Origin: Winkia neuii subsp. neuii DSM 8576
GTDB taxonomy: Bacteria; Actinomycetota; Actinomycetes; Actinomycetales; Actinomycetaceae
DNA length: 64,000 nt
Reading direction: 5' to 3'
Assembly (NCBI RefSeq): GCF_000420405.1
Contig: NZ_ATUW01000007.1
Coordinates: 1 to 64,000 of the forward strand
Position numbers and translations under genes: made by a program. Shown one piece after another: positions 50,621-59,452 of the stretch. Within the stretch, counting starts at the first letter, position 1. Each line of letters begins with the position of its first letter. Under the pieces are notes generated by a model. It searched no databases, was not told the DNA's origin, and saw only the letters and a program-made list of their open reading frames with translations.

Positions 50621-52519
50621 TTACCAGTAGTGTCGCTGGTATTTGTCCTTGTAGTCGATGTATTCCTTGTAGGCCTGGTTGGTCGAATCGAGTCGCGAAG
50701 TCTGCGATACGGCCACCTCCCACCAGGAAGAGGCCGGCGGGTTGGGCCCGTAAAGATCGGTTTCAATGTAGATCATGGTGGCCTTGTCCGAGGCGGCGGC
50801 CTTGGCGTAGGCTTCGCGGAACTCGGCTATGGAGTGCACGCGCAGCACGTCTAGGCCCCACGATTCGGCGTTTGCGGCGATGTCGACACTTAGCAATTGT
50901 CCGTCCTCGTTGTGGGCGTTGCCGTCCCCAACGCGGTAGCGGGTGCCGAAGCGCTGCGAACCGTGCGATTCGCTTAGCGCGCCGATCGAGGCGAAGCCGT
51001 GGTTTTCGAGCAGCACGTAGATTACCTTGATGCGCTCTTGGACTACGGTTGCCAGTTCCATGGGTAGCATCTGGTAGGTGCCGTCGCCTACGATTGCGAC
51101 TACTTCCGAATCCGGCAGTGCCAGTTTGACGCCCATCGCGGCGGGCACTTCGTAGCCCATGCACGAGAAGGCGTATTCGACGTGGTACTGGATTTCGGAT
51201 TTAGCCTGCCACAGTGCCTGTAGGTCCCCGGGCATGGAGCCGGCGGCGTTGATTACTACGTCGCGCTCGCCCAGCATTTCGTTGAGGGCGCCGAACACTT
51301 CTGTCTGGGCGGGCAGTGGCCCGTGGTCCAGGTGGTAGCACTTTTCGGTGGCTTTCATCCAGGCTTCGCGTTCGGAGGCGATTTCTTTGGCGTAGTCGGC
51401 TTCGATTTTGTATCCGGCGAGGGCGTCTTTGAGGGCTACTAGGGCTTCGCGTGCGTCTGCAACAACCATGACTGCGGAATTCTTCGCAGCGTCGAAGCTG
51501 GTCACATTGATGTTAACGAACTTGACGTCGGGGTTTTTGAACTGCGTGCGCGAGGCAGTAGTGAAATCGCTGTAGCGGGTGCCGATCCCTATGATGAGGT
51601 CGGATTTGTCGGCTAAGTGATTGCCGGAGTCGCCGCCGGTAGATCCTACGCCCCCTACTGAGGACGGGTGGTCGTAGGTGATTGCGCCTTTGCCGGCCTG
51701 GGTGTCGGCTACGGGCAGTCCGGTGGCGGTGGCTAGGGCGCGCAGTTCTTCGTGTGCGTGCGAGTATTTTACGCCGCCGCCGGCGATTACTAGCGGCCTC
51801 TTGGATGCCTTAATGGCCTGGACTGCACGCTCTAGTTCAGAGGGCGAAACTGCGGGCCTGCGGATGTGCCAGACGCGCTTTGCAAACATGGCTTCGGGGT
51901 AGTCGTATGCCTCGGCCTGCACATCTTGGGGCAGGGCGATAGTAACTGCCCCGGTTTCGGCCGGGTCGGTTAGCACGCGCATTGCTGCCATCAGGGAGGG
52001 CATCAGCTGTTCGGGCCGGTTGATCCGGTCGAAGAAGCGGGACACTGGCCTGAAGGCGTCATTCACGGACACGTCTAGGCTGGTTGGGTCTTCGAGCTGC
52101 TGCAGTACCGGGTCTGGGAAGCGGGTCGAGAAGATGTCGGAGGGGAACAGTAGTACTGGCACCCGGTTGGTGGTGGCCAGTGCTGCGCCGGTGACCATGT
52201 TCAACGAGCCGGGCCCGATGGACGCGGTGCATGCCATTAGTTGGGTGCGCTCGTTAGCTTTTGCGAACGCGGCGGCGGCGTGTACCTGACCCTGTTCGTT
52301 GCGGGGCATTATGTACTTCATGCGCCCGCCGTCGGGTTCCGGATCGATTTCATTTTGCAGTAGGGCCTGTCCCAGTCCGGCCACGTTGCCGTGCCCGAAG
52401 ATGCCGAAGGTGCCGGGAACTAGACGCTTTTCTACACCGTCGCGCTCTGAGTACTGGTTTACCAGGAAGCGGACAATTGCCTGCCCGACCGTAAGCCTTA
52501 CTTTTGGTTCACTCTTCAT
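50621..52519 (-). CDS. iolD: 3D-(3,5/4)-trihydroxycyclohexane-1,2-dione acylhydrolase (ThDP)
   Basis: Thiamine-diphosphate enzyme that opens the inositol ring, giving 5-deoxyglucuronate. The 632-residue length is normal. The N-terminal half has GIFGHGNVAGLGQAL and GQVHAAAAFAKAN. The ThDP motif is AIVGDGTYQMLPMELATVVQ through VLLENHGF near residues 475-505. The ATG at 52517-52519 has GGAAAA upstream; the longer open frame overlaps iolB. It is 17 bases after iolB and closes the iolC-aldolase-iolB-iolD operon. Two hairpins follow. Confidence 0.96.
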   Translation of the reverse strand: MKSEPKVRLTVGQAIVRFLVNQYSERDGVEKRLVPGTFGIFGHGNVAGLGQALLQNEIDPEPDGGRMKYIMPRNEQGQVHAAAAFAKANERTQLMACTASIGPGSLNMVTGAALATTNRVPVLLFPSDIFSTRFPDPVLQQLEDPTSLDVSVNDAFRPVSRFFDRINRPEQLMPSLMAAMRVLTDPAETGAVTIALPQDVQAEAYDYPEAMFAKRVWHIRRPAVSPSELERAVQAIKASKRPLVIAGGGVKYSHAHEELRALATATGLPVADTQAGKGAITYDHPSSVGGVGSTGGDSGNHLADKSDLIIGIGTRYSDFTTASRTQFKNPDVKFVNINVTSFDAAKNSAVMVVADAREALVALKDALAGYKIEADYAKEIASEREAWMKATEKCYHLDHGPLPAQTEVFGALNEMLGERDVVINAAGSMPGDLQALWQAKSEIQYHVEYAFSCMGYEVPAAMGVKLALPDSEVVAIVGDGTYQMLPMELATVVQERIKVIYVLLENHGFASIGALSESHGSQRFGTRYRVGDGNAHNEDGQLLSVDIAANAESWGLDVLRVHSIAEFREAYAKAAASDKATMIYIETDLYGPNPPASSWWEVAVSQTSRLDSTNQAYKEYIDYKDKYQRHYW

Positions 52520-52536
52520 TGTGATTTTCCCGTTTT

Positions 52537-53421
52537 CTACTTTTCTACTTTTTTGGTCATGGGCAGGCGGGGGTCTACCTGCTGTTCCCCCCACGATTCC
52601 TTGACCCAGGCGTGGGCTGGGTCGTCGGTCATTAGCCAGGTGGCGTCCTCGGCGGGGCCTGCCATCACGTTGAGGTAGTACAGGTCGTAGCCGGGGGCGG
52701 CGGCTGAGGGGCCGTGATAGCCGTATGGCATTACTACTACGTCGCCGGTGCGCACTTCAGTGCACACGTCGATGGGGTGGCCTGGGGACGGGTAGACACG
52801 TTGGAGGGCGAAACCTTCCGAGTTATCTTTTCCGGGGCGCACTTCGAAGTAATAGATTTCTTCTAGTTTGCGTTCGTTTTCGTTGTGCTCGTCGTGCTTG
52901 TGTGGCGGGTAGGAAGACCAGTTGCCGCCCGGGGTGAGCACCTCGGTTACCAGCAGGTGGTCGGTTTTTAGTTCGTTGCCGAGGGCGTAGTTGTTCACCT
53001 GGCGCGAGCAGGGGCCTGCCCCGCGCAGCGAAGTGTTGACGGCTTCTTTGCCCCAGTAGGAAACCTCGAGGCGCTGGTTGCAGCGGGAGGTGGGGATGCA
53101 GAAACGACCTCCTTCCTTGGAGGTAACGGTGAAGTCGGTTTCGCGTGGGATGTACAGGTAATCTGTTACGTCAGTCCAAATGTCCTGACGGCCTTCGAGC
53201 TGGTATTCCTTGCCTTCTACCTGTACAGTGCACCCGCCGGAGAGGGGAAGCACTAGCAGTTCGTCGGCCTCGGAATTGAGTTCTTCCTGTCCGCCTGCGG
53301 GCAGGTTCAGCACCTTGATGCCAGAAAATTCCCACCCGGCGATTTCGGGACAGATGTCGGTTTCGTACTGCCCGTGTGCGGTGGAACCGGCTTTTTTCAA
53401 ATATTTTTCGTTGTCACTCAT
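52537..53421 (-). CDS. iolB: 5-deoxy-glucuronate isomerase
   Basis: Converts 5-deoxyglucuronate to 2-deoxy-5-keto-gluconate. The 294-residue bicupin has the metal motif YPPHKHDEHNENERKLEEIYYFE near residues 170-192 and a second His in MPYGYHGPSAAPG-like sequence near 232. The ATG overlaps the aldolase stop by four bases. It lies in the same operon as iolD and iolC, in the standard order for the inositol pathway. Confidence 0.95.
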   Translation of the reverse strand: MSDNEKYLKKAGSTAHGQYETDICPEIAGWEFSGIKVLNLPAGGQEELNSEADELLVLPLSGGCTVQVEGKEYQLEGRQDIWTDVTDYLYIPRETDFTVTSKEGGRFCIPTSRCNQRLEVSYWGKEAVNTSLRGAGPCSRQVNNYALGNELKTDHLLVTEVLTPGGNWSSYPPHKHDEHNENERKLEEIYYFEVRPGKDNSEGFALQRVYPSPGHPIDVCTEVRTGDVVVMPYGYHGPSAAAPGYDLYYLNVMAGPAEDATWLMTDDPAHAWVKESWGEQQVDPRLPMTKKVEK

Positions 53422-54281
53422 AGCATCTCCACTGTCTGATCTACCGCCTTGGCGACGTCGCCGTCAGGCGGAAATAGAAGCGATCTTCCGATCACTAGGC
53501 CTTTTACGTTTGGTAGTTTCAGAGCTTTGCCCCAACTGTTCATCGCGGCTTCAGGATCCGAGGAAACTTCCCCACCTAGGATAAGTGATGGGAGTGTGGT
53601 GGCGGCCATCACCTGCTCCATATTGTCGACGCAGGGCAGTTTTAGCCACGTATATGCGGACGTACGTCCTAGTCCTTCGGCGATTGCGATGGAGCGTATT
53701 ACCGCTTCGGGTTCTAGGTTGTTGGCGATGTGTCCGTTCTTGGTTTCCGAGATGAATGGTTCGACCATTGCCATAACTTTTTCGGCGGCCAGCTCGTTTA
53801 CCGCGTTTGCGGCAGATTGCAAGGTGGCTGGCGTGGCCGGGTCGTTGTAGTGGATGCGCAGTAGCATTTTTCCACCGTCGAGCCCAGCGGTTTTGATTCC
53901 GGCAGCGTCGTAGCAGTTGAAGCGGTCGTCGATGCCGAAGCTAGCTCCGTCGAGGCCGGCGCGGTTCATAGAACCGTATACTAGTTTTCCTTCGAGGGCA
54001 CCCATCAGGGCGAGGTCTTCGACCATGTCGGCGGTGCCGAGGAAGCCGTGTACGCCCGGCCTGGCCAGTGCTTCTGCGCACCTGCTCAGTAGTTCTTCAC
54101 GGTCGGCCATGGCGGTGTTGTCGGCGCCTGCCTTTAGTGCTCCGCGGGCGGGGTGGTCGCAGGCGATCACCAGCATTGCCCCGTCTTTGGGGGCACTGCC
54201 CTTGGTGCGCTCAGCTAGGGTTTGAGCAATTTTTTCGGGGTGGTTGGCCCGAATGTCAGCGATTTTTTCGATGATAGACAT
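53418..54281 (-). CDS. Class I aldolase-like TIM-barrel protein (Cgl0158 family), probable IolJ equivalent
   Basis: A 287-residue (beta/alpha)8 protein of the type found in the Corynebacterium inositol cluster. AMLVIACDHPARGAL near residue 35, LLRIHYNDPATPAT near 140, and TWLKLPCVDNMEQV near 212 (with a candidate Schiff-base Lys) are visible. No classical IolJ (class II zinc aldolase) is in the window. The gene sits one base after iolC and overlaps iolB. It is therefore the best candidate for cleaving 2-deoxy-5-keto-gluconate 6-phosphate to dihydroxyacetone phosphate and malonate semialdehyde. Function is inferred from position. Confidence 0.82.
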   Translation of the reverse strand: MSIIEKIADIRANHPEKIAQTLAERTKGSAPKDGAMLVIACDHPARGALKAGADNTAMADREELLSRCAEALARPGVHGFLGTADMVEDLALMGALEGKLVYGSMNRAGLDGASFGIDDRFNCYDAAGIKTAGLDGGKMLLRIHYNDPATPATLQSAANAVNELAAEKVMAMVEPFISETKNGHIANNLEPEAVIRSIAIAEGLGRTSAYTWLKLPCVDNMEQVMAATTLPSLILGGEVSSDPEAAMNSWGKALKLPNVKGLVIGRSLLFPPDGDVAKAVDQTVEML

Positions 54282-54282
54282 G

Positions 54283-55272
54283 TCAGTTCCGCTCAGTTAC
54301 TTGTGGTTCTGCCTCGGGGTGGGCCCGCATCATGTCTAGGATTTCGGGCTCGGAGGCCATTGCGGTGGAGCATTCGAGGCGGGTGCATACTAGAGCTCCC
54401 GCGGTTGATGCTGCCGAGATGATTTCGGGGAGGTCCCACCCTGACAGGAGGCCGTGGCAGAGGGTACCGCCGAAGGAGTCGCCTGCGCCGAGTCCGTTCA
54501 CCACTTCTACTTCGGTGACAGGTACTTCGATGCGGCGGTCTTTGGTCTTGCACAGGGTACCTTTAGGGCCCTGTTTTACTATTGCGATTTCGACGCCGCG
54601 GTCCAGGAGGGCGTCGGCTGCCCTGTCGGGTTCGGTTTCGCCAACTGCGATGCGGCATTCTTCCTTGTTGCCAACTGCGATGTTGACGTATTGGAGGGCT
54701 TCTCCCACGCGTTCGGTGGCGAGCTTTTCATCTTCCCAAAACATGGGCCTGTAGTCGAGGTCTGCGATCACCCAGTGTTCGCGGGCACGGGCTTTGAGGG
54801 CGTGCATGTGGGCGCTGAAGGAGGGCTCTTCAGATAGTCCGGTTACAGATATCCAGAAGATCTTTGCCTTTTGTAGGGCGTCCTCGGGAATATCGTCGGG
54901 GGTGATCTCGAGATCTGGCGCCTTGGGCTGACGGTAGAAGTACAGCGGGAAGTTATCCGGTGGGAAGATCTCGCAGAAGGTCACCGGGGTGGACAGGGTT
55001 TCGCTGGTTTTCACGTAGGTGTCGTATACGCCGAGGGCGCGCATTTCGCTGCGCACGTACCGGCCAAATGGGTCGTCGCCCACCCCGGTGATTACTGCGG
55101 CCGAGTGGCGGAGTTTTGCTGCGGCTACTGCGACGTTTGTGGGCGAGCCGCCCAAGAACTTGCCAAAGGAGGTGACTTTTTCGAGCCCTACCCCCGTCTG
55201 CAGCGGGTAAATGTCCACGCCAGAACGCCCTATGGTAAGTACATCTAGCTGCGGTTCCGGTATCCTACGCAT
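54283..55272 (-). CDS. iolC: 5-dehydro-2-deoxygluconokinase
   Basis: PfkB-family kinase phosphorylating 2-deoxy-5-keto-gluconate. The 329-residue product has GRSGVDIYPLQTG at the N-terminus, GGSPTNVAVAAAKLRHSA near residue 42, and the catalytic GLGAGDSFGGTLCHGL near 260 with the base Asp. The ATG at 55272 has GGAAGG eight bases upstream; a TTG two codons earlier is too close to that site. It is the first gene of the iolC-aldolase-iolB-iolD operon. The 152-bp gap to iolG contains a hairpin, so a separate promoter is likely. Confidence 0.95.
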   Translation of the reverse strand: MRRIPEPQLDVLTIGRSGVDIYPLQTGVGLEKVTSFGKFLGGSPTNVAVAAAKLRHSAAVITGVGDDPFGRYVRSEMRALGVYDTYVKTSETLSTPVTFCEIFPPDNFPLYFYRQPKAPDLEITPDDIPEDALQKAKIFWISVTGLSEEPSFSAHMHALKARAREHWVIADLDYRPMFWEDEKLATERVGEALQYVNIAVGNKEECRIAVGETEPDRAADALLDRGVEIAIVKQGPKGTLCKTKDRRIEVPVTEVEVVNGLGAGDSFGGTLCHGLLSGWDLPEIISAASTAGALVCTRLECSTAMASEPEILDMMRAHPEAEPQVTERN

Positions 55273-55380
55273 CGACAAAACCTTCCTTTATTGTGCACGG
55301 TATGCGTGGCTGGCAGCTGTGCTGCCTGCGCCGGGTGGCGCTTGCTCCGTCTTGTAGTTGTGGGGGTCGGCTTGCTCGGT

Positions 55381-55405
55381 GTTGCCGCTCGGAGCAGGCG
55401 GCAAC
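55381..55405 (-). terminator. Hairpin between iolG and iolC
   Basis: GTTGCCGC (55381-55388) pairs with GCGGCAAC (55398-55405), loop nine bases, 19 bases after the iolG stop. An outer GGTCGG/CCGACC pairing extends it. There is no T run. Confidence 0.55.
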
Positions 55406-55424
55406 CCCGACCAAGACCGGTTGT

Positions 55425-56432
55425 TTAGTTGTAGAAGGCGGGTTTTGCGATCAGCTGGATGGCGATCTCTTTTCCGCCCTCTTTTTGGGATTCGAGTGCG
55501 GCGTCTACTACTGAGGTGGCGGCGTAGCCGTCCCAGGCAGTAGAGCCCGTGTGGCGATCTTGTGCCACGGCGTTGATCCAGGCCTGCACCTCTGTGTCGA
55601 AGGCTCCTTTGAACCTGTCAATGTGGGAGGTGCAGATGGCGTTGCGGTTGCCGTTTATGTCCCGGATGAACATCTTTTCTTGGTCACCCAACCTGGCTGC
55701 GGCGCTTTCCATCACCACTTCGCATTCGATGGAGTAGCCCCACCCCAGGTTGACATTTACCTCGTCGTCTAGGCGGATCCCCGAGTCCGTGTACATGACC
55801 AAAACGATCGGTTCTTCTAAGCCGGCGTGTGCGCGACTGGTTTGGCGCACCGGATCGACGCGCACGGCTTTTATTTCTTCGCCGGTGAGCCATCGCATCG
55901 TGTCTATTTCGTGGATGGCGGTGTCGTCGATCAGCATTCGCGAAGTGTAATTAGCGGGCACAGTCGGATTGCGGTGGCGGTTGTGGACCATTAGCACAGG
56001 GCCGTATTCGCCCTGGTCGACGGCTTTTTTCAACTGGTTGTACCCCTGGTCGAAACGCCGCATGAAACCTACTGTCACGAGTTTTTTGCCAGCCCGCTGC
56101 TCTGCCTGCATTATGTTTTTGCAGTCGGCCGCAGTGGTAGCCAACGGTTTTTCGCACAAGACGTATTTGCCGGCCTCAATTGCCGCTATCACGTCGGGGG
56201 CGTGCACCTTGCCGAAGGTAGCAACGAGGACGGCGTCCACGTTCGGGTCAGAGATTAGTTCGGCCCCACTGCCGTAGGCTTTCCCTCCAACTTGGGCGGC
56301 GACCTCTTCGGCGGCTTGCGGGTTCAAATCGGCGGCGGCCACTACCTGGGCACCAGACAGATCCTCTGTGATGCGCTTTACATGGGCCCTGCCCATGCCC
56401 CCACACCCGATGAGTCCGATATTCACAGTCAT
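55425..56432 (-). CDS. iolG: Inositol 2-dehydrogenase-like protein (Gfo/Idh), set B
   Basis: NAD-dependent oxidation of myo-inositol to 2-keto-myo-inositol, or of a stereoisomer. The 335-residue product is IolG-sized. GLIGCGGMGRAHV forms the Rossmann loop, LCEKPLATT near residue 95 holds the catalytic Lys, and TAIHEIDTMRWL near 173 holds the catalytic Asp/His region. The ATG at 56430-56432 has AGGAGG four bases upstream; the open frame upstream lies in the preceding gene. It follows the IolE-like gene by eight bases in one operon. Confidence 0.9.
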   Translation of the reverse strand: MTVNIGLIGCGGMGRAHVKRITEDLSGAQVVAAADLNPQAAEEVAAQVGGKAYGSGAELISDPNVDAVLVATFGKVHAPDVIAAIEAGKYVLCEKPLATTAADCKNIMQAEQRAGKKLVTVGFMRRFDQGYNQLKKAVDQGEYGPVLMVHNRHRNPTVPANYTSRMLIDDTAIHEIDTMRWLTGEEIKAVRVDPVRQTSRAHAGLEEPIVLVMYTDSGIRLDDEVNVNLGWGYSIECEVVMESAAARLGDQEKMFIRDINGNRNAICTSHIDRFKGAFDTEVQAWINAVAQDRHTGSTAWDGYAATSVVDAALESQKEGGKEIAIQLIAKPAFYN

Positions 56433-56440
56433 GAGTCCTC

Positions 56441-57373
56441 CTACAGTGTCCCTAGTCCGACCGAAGCCAAGTATTCGCGCGTTTTTATGGCATTCGGTAG
56501 CGGAAAATCCGGCTCGCAGGGGTAGCAATCCTGCTCGCATACGCAGTAGATATCCCTATCCAGTTCGGCGAGGGCGTCTACCAACTGCTTCATGTCCGGG
56601 GCGCCGGCGGGGGGACGTACCGCCGCTCCCTTTGCTACGGCCTCGCCAAATGGCCAATCTTCTTCGTGGGCGCGCTTCGAAATTGCCACGTCGAAAGACT
56701 TTATGTGCACGTAGGTGATTCGCTCCGGGTACTTGCGCACCATTTCAATTGGATCGCCGCCCCCGTACACGATGTGGCCGGTGTCGAGGCACAGGTTCAC
56801 GTATTTTGGATCGGTCGCTTTGAAAATGCGATCTATGTCTTGTGGGGTTTCTATGTGGGAATCCCCGTGGGGGTGCAACACCATTTTGAGCCCGTATTCG
56901 TCGAGCAACATTTGACCTAGTTTGTTGGCATTTTCCACGTAGAGCTTCCAAGCGTCCGGGCTGAGGACGCGCTCGTCAGTCCACTGCCAGGTCTTGTCGT
57001 CGCGGTAGAGCGGGGGCAGGTGGACGATGTATTCGGCTCCCACTTCCGCATGGGTTTCTGCGATGGCGCGGAAGGTCTTTTCGGTTTCCGGCCAGGCCTC
57101 GCGCTTGTGCAAAATGCCCCAACCTGTGCCGGCTACAACTTTGAATCCGAATTCGTCGCACCAGCGGGTGAGCTCTTTGGGATCTGTTGGGAAGTAACCG
57201 TAGGGGCCGGTTTCTAGGATTTCAAACCCGGCTTCGGCCATTTCTTTCATGGCCTGGCGAGGTTCGATTTGTTTTTCGTCGCGTGGGAACCAAACGCCCC
57301 ACTGGTCGGGGCAAACGCCGATCGCCAGCTTGGAGTATTTGGGATCGGTCAGATTTCTTGCTTTAGAAGTCAT
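56441..57373 (-). CDS. IolE-like TIM-barrel protein, set B
   Basis: A 310-residue sugar isomerase/epimerase-fold protein, probably inosose dehydratase or a related isomerase. It opens with KLAIGVCPDQWGVWFPRDE, and candidate metal ligands are in VLHPHGDSHI near residue 160, LCLDTGHIVYGG near 193 and HIKSFD near 222. CVCEQDCYPCE near the end has the last acidic ligand. The ATG at 57371-57373 has GGAGAGG upstream. It is the first gene of the iolE/iolG pair; an inverted repeat between it and the upstream transporter may be its operator. Which of this gene and 62516 is the true IolE cannot be decided by eye. Confidence 0.82.
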   Translation of the reverse strand: MTSKARNLTDPKYSKLAIGVCPDQWGVWFPRDEKQIEPRQAMKEMAEAGFEILETGPYGYFPTDPKELTRWCDEFGFKVVAGTGWGILHKREAWPETEKTFRAIAETHAEVGAEYIVHLPPLYRDDKTWQWTDERVLSPDAWKLYVENANKLGQMLLDEYGLKMVLHPHGDSHIETPQDIDRIFKATDPKYVNLCLDTGHIVYGGGDPIEMVRKYPERITYVHIKSFDVAISKRAHEEDWPFGEAVAKGAAVRPPAGAPDMKQLVDALAELDRDIYCVCEQDCYPCEPDFPLPNAIKTREYLASVGLGTL

Positions 57374-57462
57374 TTCCTCTCCTTTCCTTGGGCTGGGCGC
57401 CGCTTCGTTGAAGCGCCGCGTCGTCGTCGACGTCACAGCCCAATACTATGTTCTTTTGATAT

Positions 57463-57489
57463 AACAAACAACCCTATTAGTTGTTTGTT
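57463..57489. promoter_or_regulatory. Perfect inverted repeat AACAAACAAC-N7-GTTGTTTGTT
   Basis: Ten-bp arms (57463-57472 and 57480-57489) separated by CCTATTA. It abuts the transporter stop codon and lies 90 bases before the IolE-like ATG. The stem has only two G:C pairs, so an operator role is more likely than a terminator. It may also form a weak transcript end. Confidence 0.55.
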
Positions 57490-59097
57490 TCACGAGAAGC
57501 GTTTCTGTAACTGCTCCTCGACCTCCTCTAGGGAGTACATCTTGGTCTCGGGCACAATCTTCCAGTAGAAGAGGAAAGTACCTATGTTGATGAGGCCGAA
57601 GATCAGGTAGGTCTTCGACCCTCCCAGAAATTCCATCATCGAGGGGAAGACTAGCGCCACTATGCCGTTGAACAGCCATAGCGCCCCCACCGAGATGCCC
57701 TGGGAGACGCCGCGGATCTTGGCGGGGAAGATTTCCGCCATGAGCACCCAGCTAACCGTCCCCGCCTGTTTAGCGAACACGAAGAGCGAAACTACCAGAA
57801 CGACGAGCCACGGAATGAAGGCTGGAATAGCCCCGCTAATATTTCCTGACGCGTCGGTGTAGGGCTCAATTCCGAAGTGGAAGATCGCCGAGAGCGTGAG
57901 CAGTGAGGCGGCGATGCCCGCCTCTTGGCTCATTCCCACGTGCCGGCGCATGAACTTGCCTACAAGCCACATGCCAACCAGGGATCCAACCGCGGACACA
58001 AAGCCGGTTATTACATTCAAGGTAATGGCATCTGAGGTGGCAAACCCTGCCGAGTGCAAAATCTTGGGCATGTACCACATCGCCGTGTTGATGCCCGTGA
58101 GCTGATCCCCTATGCCAAGAACAATGCCAATGTAGATGATGCGCCGCGTCCACTTGGTTTTGAAGGCCTGCCCCATTCCCCATTTTTCTTGGGCTTCGTC
58201 AGCGCGTTCGAGGTCGATCATTTCACAAACCTCGTCGGCCACCTCTGCGTCGCTGTTGCGCAGGCGCTTCATGGCTGCGATTGCCTCGTAGTAGCGCTTG
58301 CGCGCCGCGTACCACCGGGGCGATTCCGGCATGAGGCGCATGCCCAGCCAGAGCGCAATAGCGGGAATGGTGGCGAGCACCAGCATCCATCTCCAGGCGT
58401 GCCCGTTACCTTCCAATACGGCTACGTCCGCCATATTTTTCAATATGTCCCAGCTAACTACATCTCCGCGCTGGTAGGTGCCCGAGGGATCGTTGCCAAC
58501 TACTGCCTGCGGAGCCTCGTTGTAGTGAGCAATCACCGCATTCATCGAGTAGGCAACGAACTGGCCAAACACGATCATGAACTGGTCTAGGGCCACAATG
58601 GGGCCGCGAATAGCTTTGGGGGCGGTTTCCGCCAAATACAGCGGCACAGTCGAGGACGCACCGCCAACTGCCCAGCCCAAAATAAAGCGGAATGGGTACA
58701 GCACGAGCACGTTCGGCGATAGCGTACAACCGACCGTACCCAAGCAAAACATAAAAGCCAAGAACAAAATGGAGCGGCGCCTGCCAATGCGATCGTTTAT
58801 TTGCCCCCCAAAGAATGCTCCGAATGCGGCTCCAAAAGCCAACACGGCAGTCACAGCCCCCTCGGAAAAGGCGGTTAGCGCTAACCCTCCAGCTGCGTGG
58901 GGAAGGTACATGTAAGGCAGGGCTCCCGCGATAACCCCGGTGTCATAGCCAAACAGAAACGAACCAATGGTAGCTACGACCGCAAGTACAACTGGGGCGC
59001 GGTGCTTTCCGCTGGCCTTTATACTGCCTACGAGGCGCCTTACCTCCGACTTAGCAGGCACCCGCCCGTCCGGCAGCTGAGCTCTAAAATCAGACAT
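57490..59097 (-). CDS. iolT: MFS inositol transporter (IolT-like), set B
   Basis: A 535-residue proton symporter of the sugar porter family. The signature stretches FGYDTGVIAGALPYMYL near residue 49, GGQINDRIGRR, PLYLAETAPKAIRGP and PESPRWY are visible, ending with PETKMYSLEEVEE. It is similar in layout to the set A transporter but has a shorter extra loop. It is divergent from the GntR regulator; their promoters overlap. The gene heads the minus-strand set B block, and its product most likely imports myo-inositol. Confidence 0.9.
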   Translation of the reverse strand: MSDFRAQLPDGRVPAKSEVRRLVGSIKASGKHRAPVVLAVVATIGSFLFGYDTGVIAGALPYMYLPHAAGGLALTAFSEGAVTAVLAFGAAFGAFFGGQINDRIGRRRSILFLAFMFCLGTVGCTLSPNVLVLYPFRFILGWAVGGASSTVPLYLAETAPKAIRGPIVALDQFMIVFGQFVAYSMNAVIAHYNEAPQAVVGNDPSGTYQRGDVVSWDILKNMADVAVLEGNGHAWRWMLVLATIPAIALWLGMRLMPESPRWYAARKRYYEAIAAMKRLRNSDAEVADEVCEMIDLERADEAQEKWGMGQAFKTKWTRRIIYIGIVLGIGDQLTGINTAMWYMPKILHSAGFATSDAITLNVITGFVSAVGSLVGMWLVGKFMRRHVGMSQEAGIAASLLTLSAIFHFGIEPYTDASGNISGAIPAFIPWLVVLVVSLFVFAKQAGTVSWVLMAEIFPAKIRGVSQGISVGALWLFNGIVALVFPSMMEFLGGSKTYLIFGLINIGTFLFYWKIVPETKMYSLEEVEEQLQKRFS

Positions 59098-59452
59098 CTT
59101 CGTCCTCTCACATATGCCACAACTGCGCGAAGCTACCTGCAGGCGCCGCGCCTACATGGGATAGCCAAGGAGCGCAACTGAGCTGACTAGATCTACTGCC
59201 AATTAGCCTAACAATATTTTTCATTTGTAACTACATTTTTACGTATAATCTTAGTGGGAAATTCTTTAACAAGACGGTCCGCGCCACCAAGTTCAGCTAA
59301 TTTACCGCTTGGCTAGGCGGATAAGTTCCAGTTATACTATGTCCCAGTTTGCCGCTTCAATTTTACAAAGCACCCTTTGAGCACCAACGTGCCCACGCCT
59401 TGGAGACATAGGTGAATCCCATTCAAAGGCAAATACTGGAGGTAAGTAGATC
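59098..59452. promoter_or_regulatory. Divergent promoter region iolT / GntR regulator
   Basis: In this 355-bp region, the plus-strand promoter TTGGCT-N18-TATACT (59309-59338) faces a minus-strand promoter TTGAAG-N18-TATAAC (59360-59331), so their -10 boxes overlap. A second minus-strand promoter, TTGTTA-N18-TTATAC (59272-59243), is nearer to iolT. GntR binding here would be expected to affect both directions. Confidence 0.6.

Noticed and set aside
55273-55424. Additional copy of the dispersed repeat between iolG and iolC
   Set aside because: The region has its own GTTGCCGC/GCGGCAAC hairpin and GC-rich words but does not align with the unit at 40750-40810.
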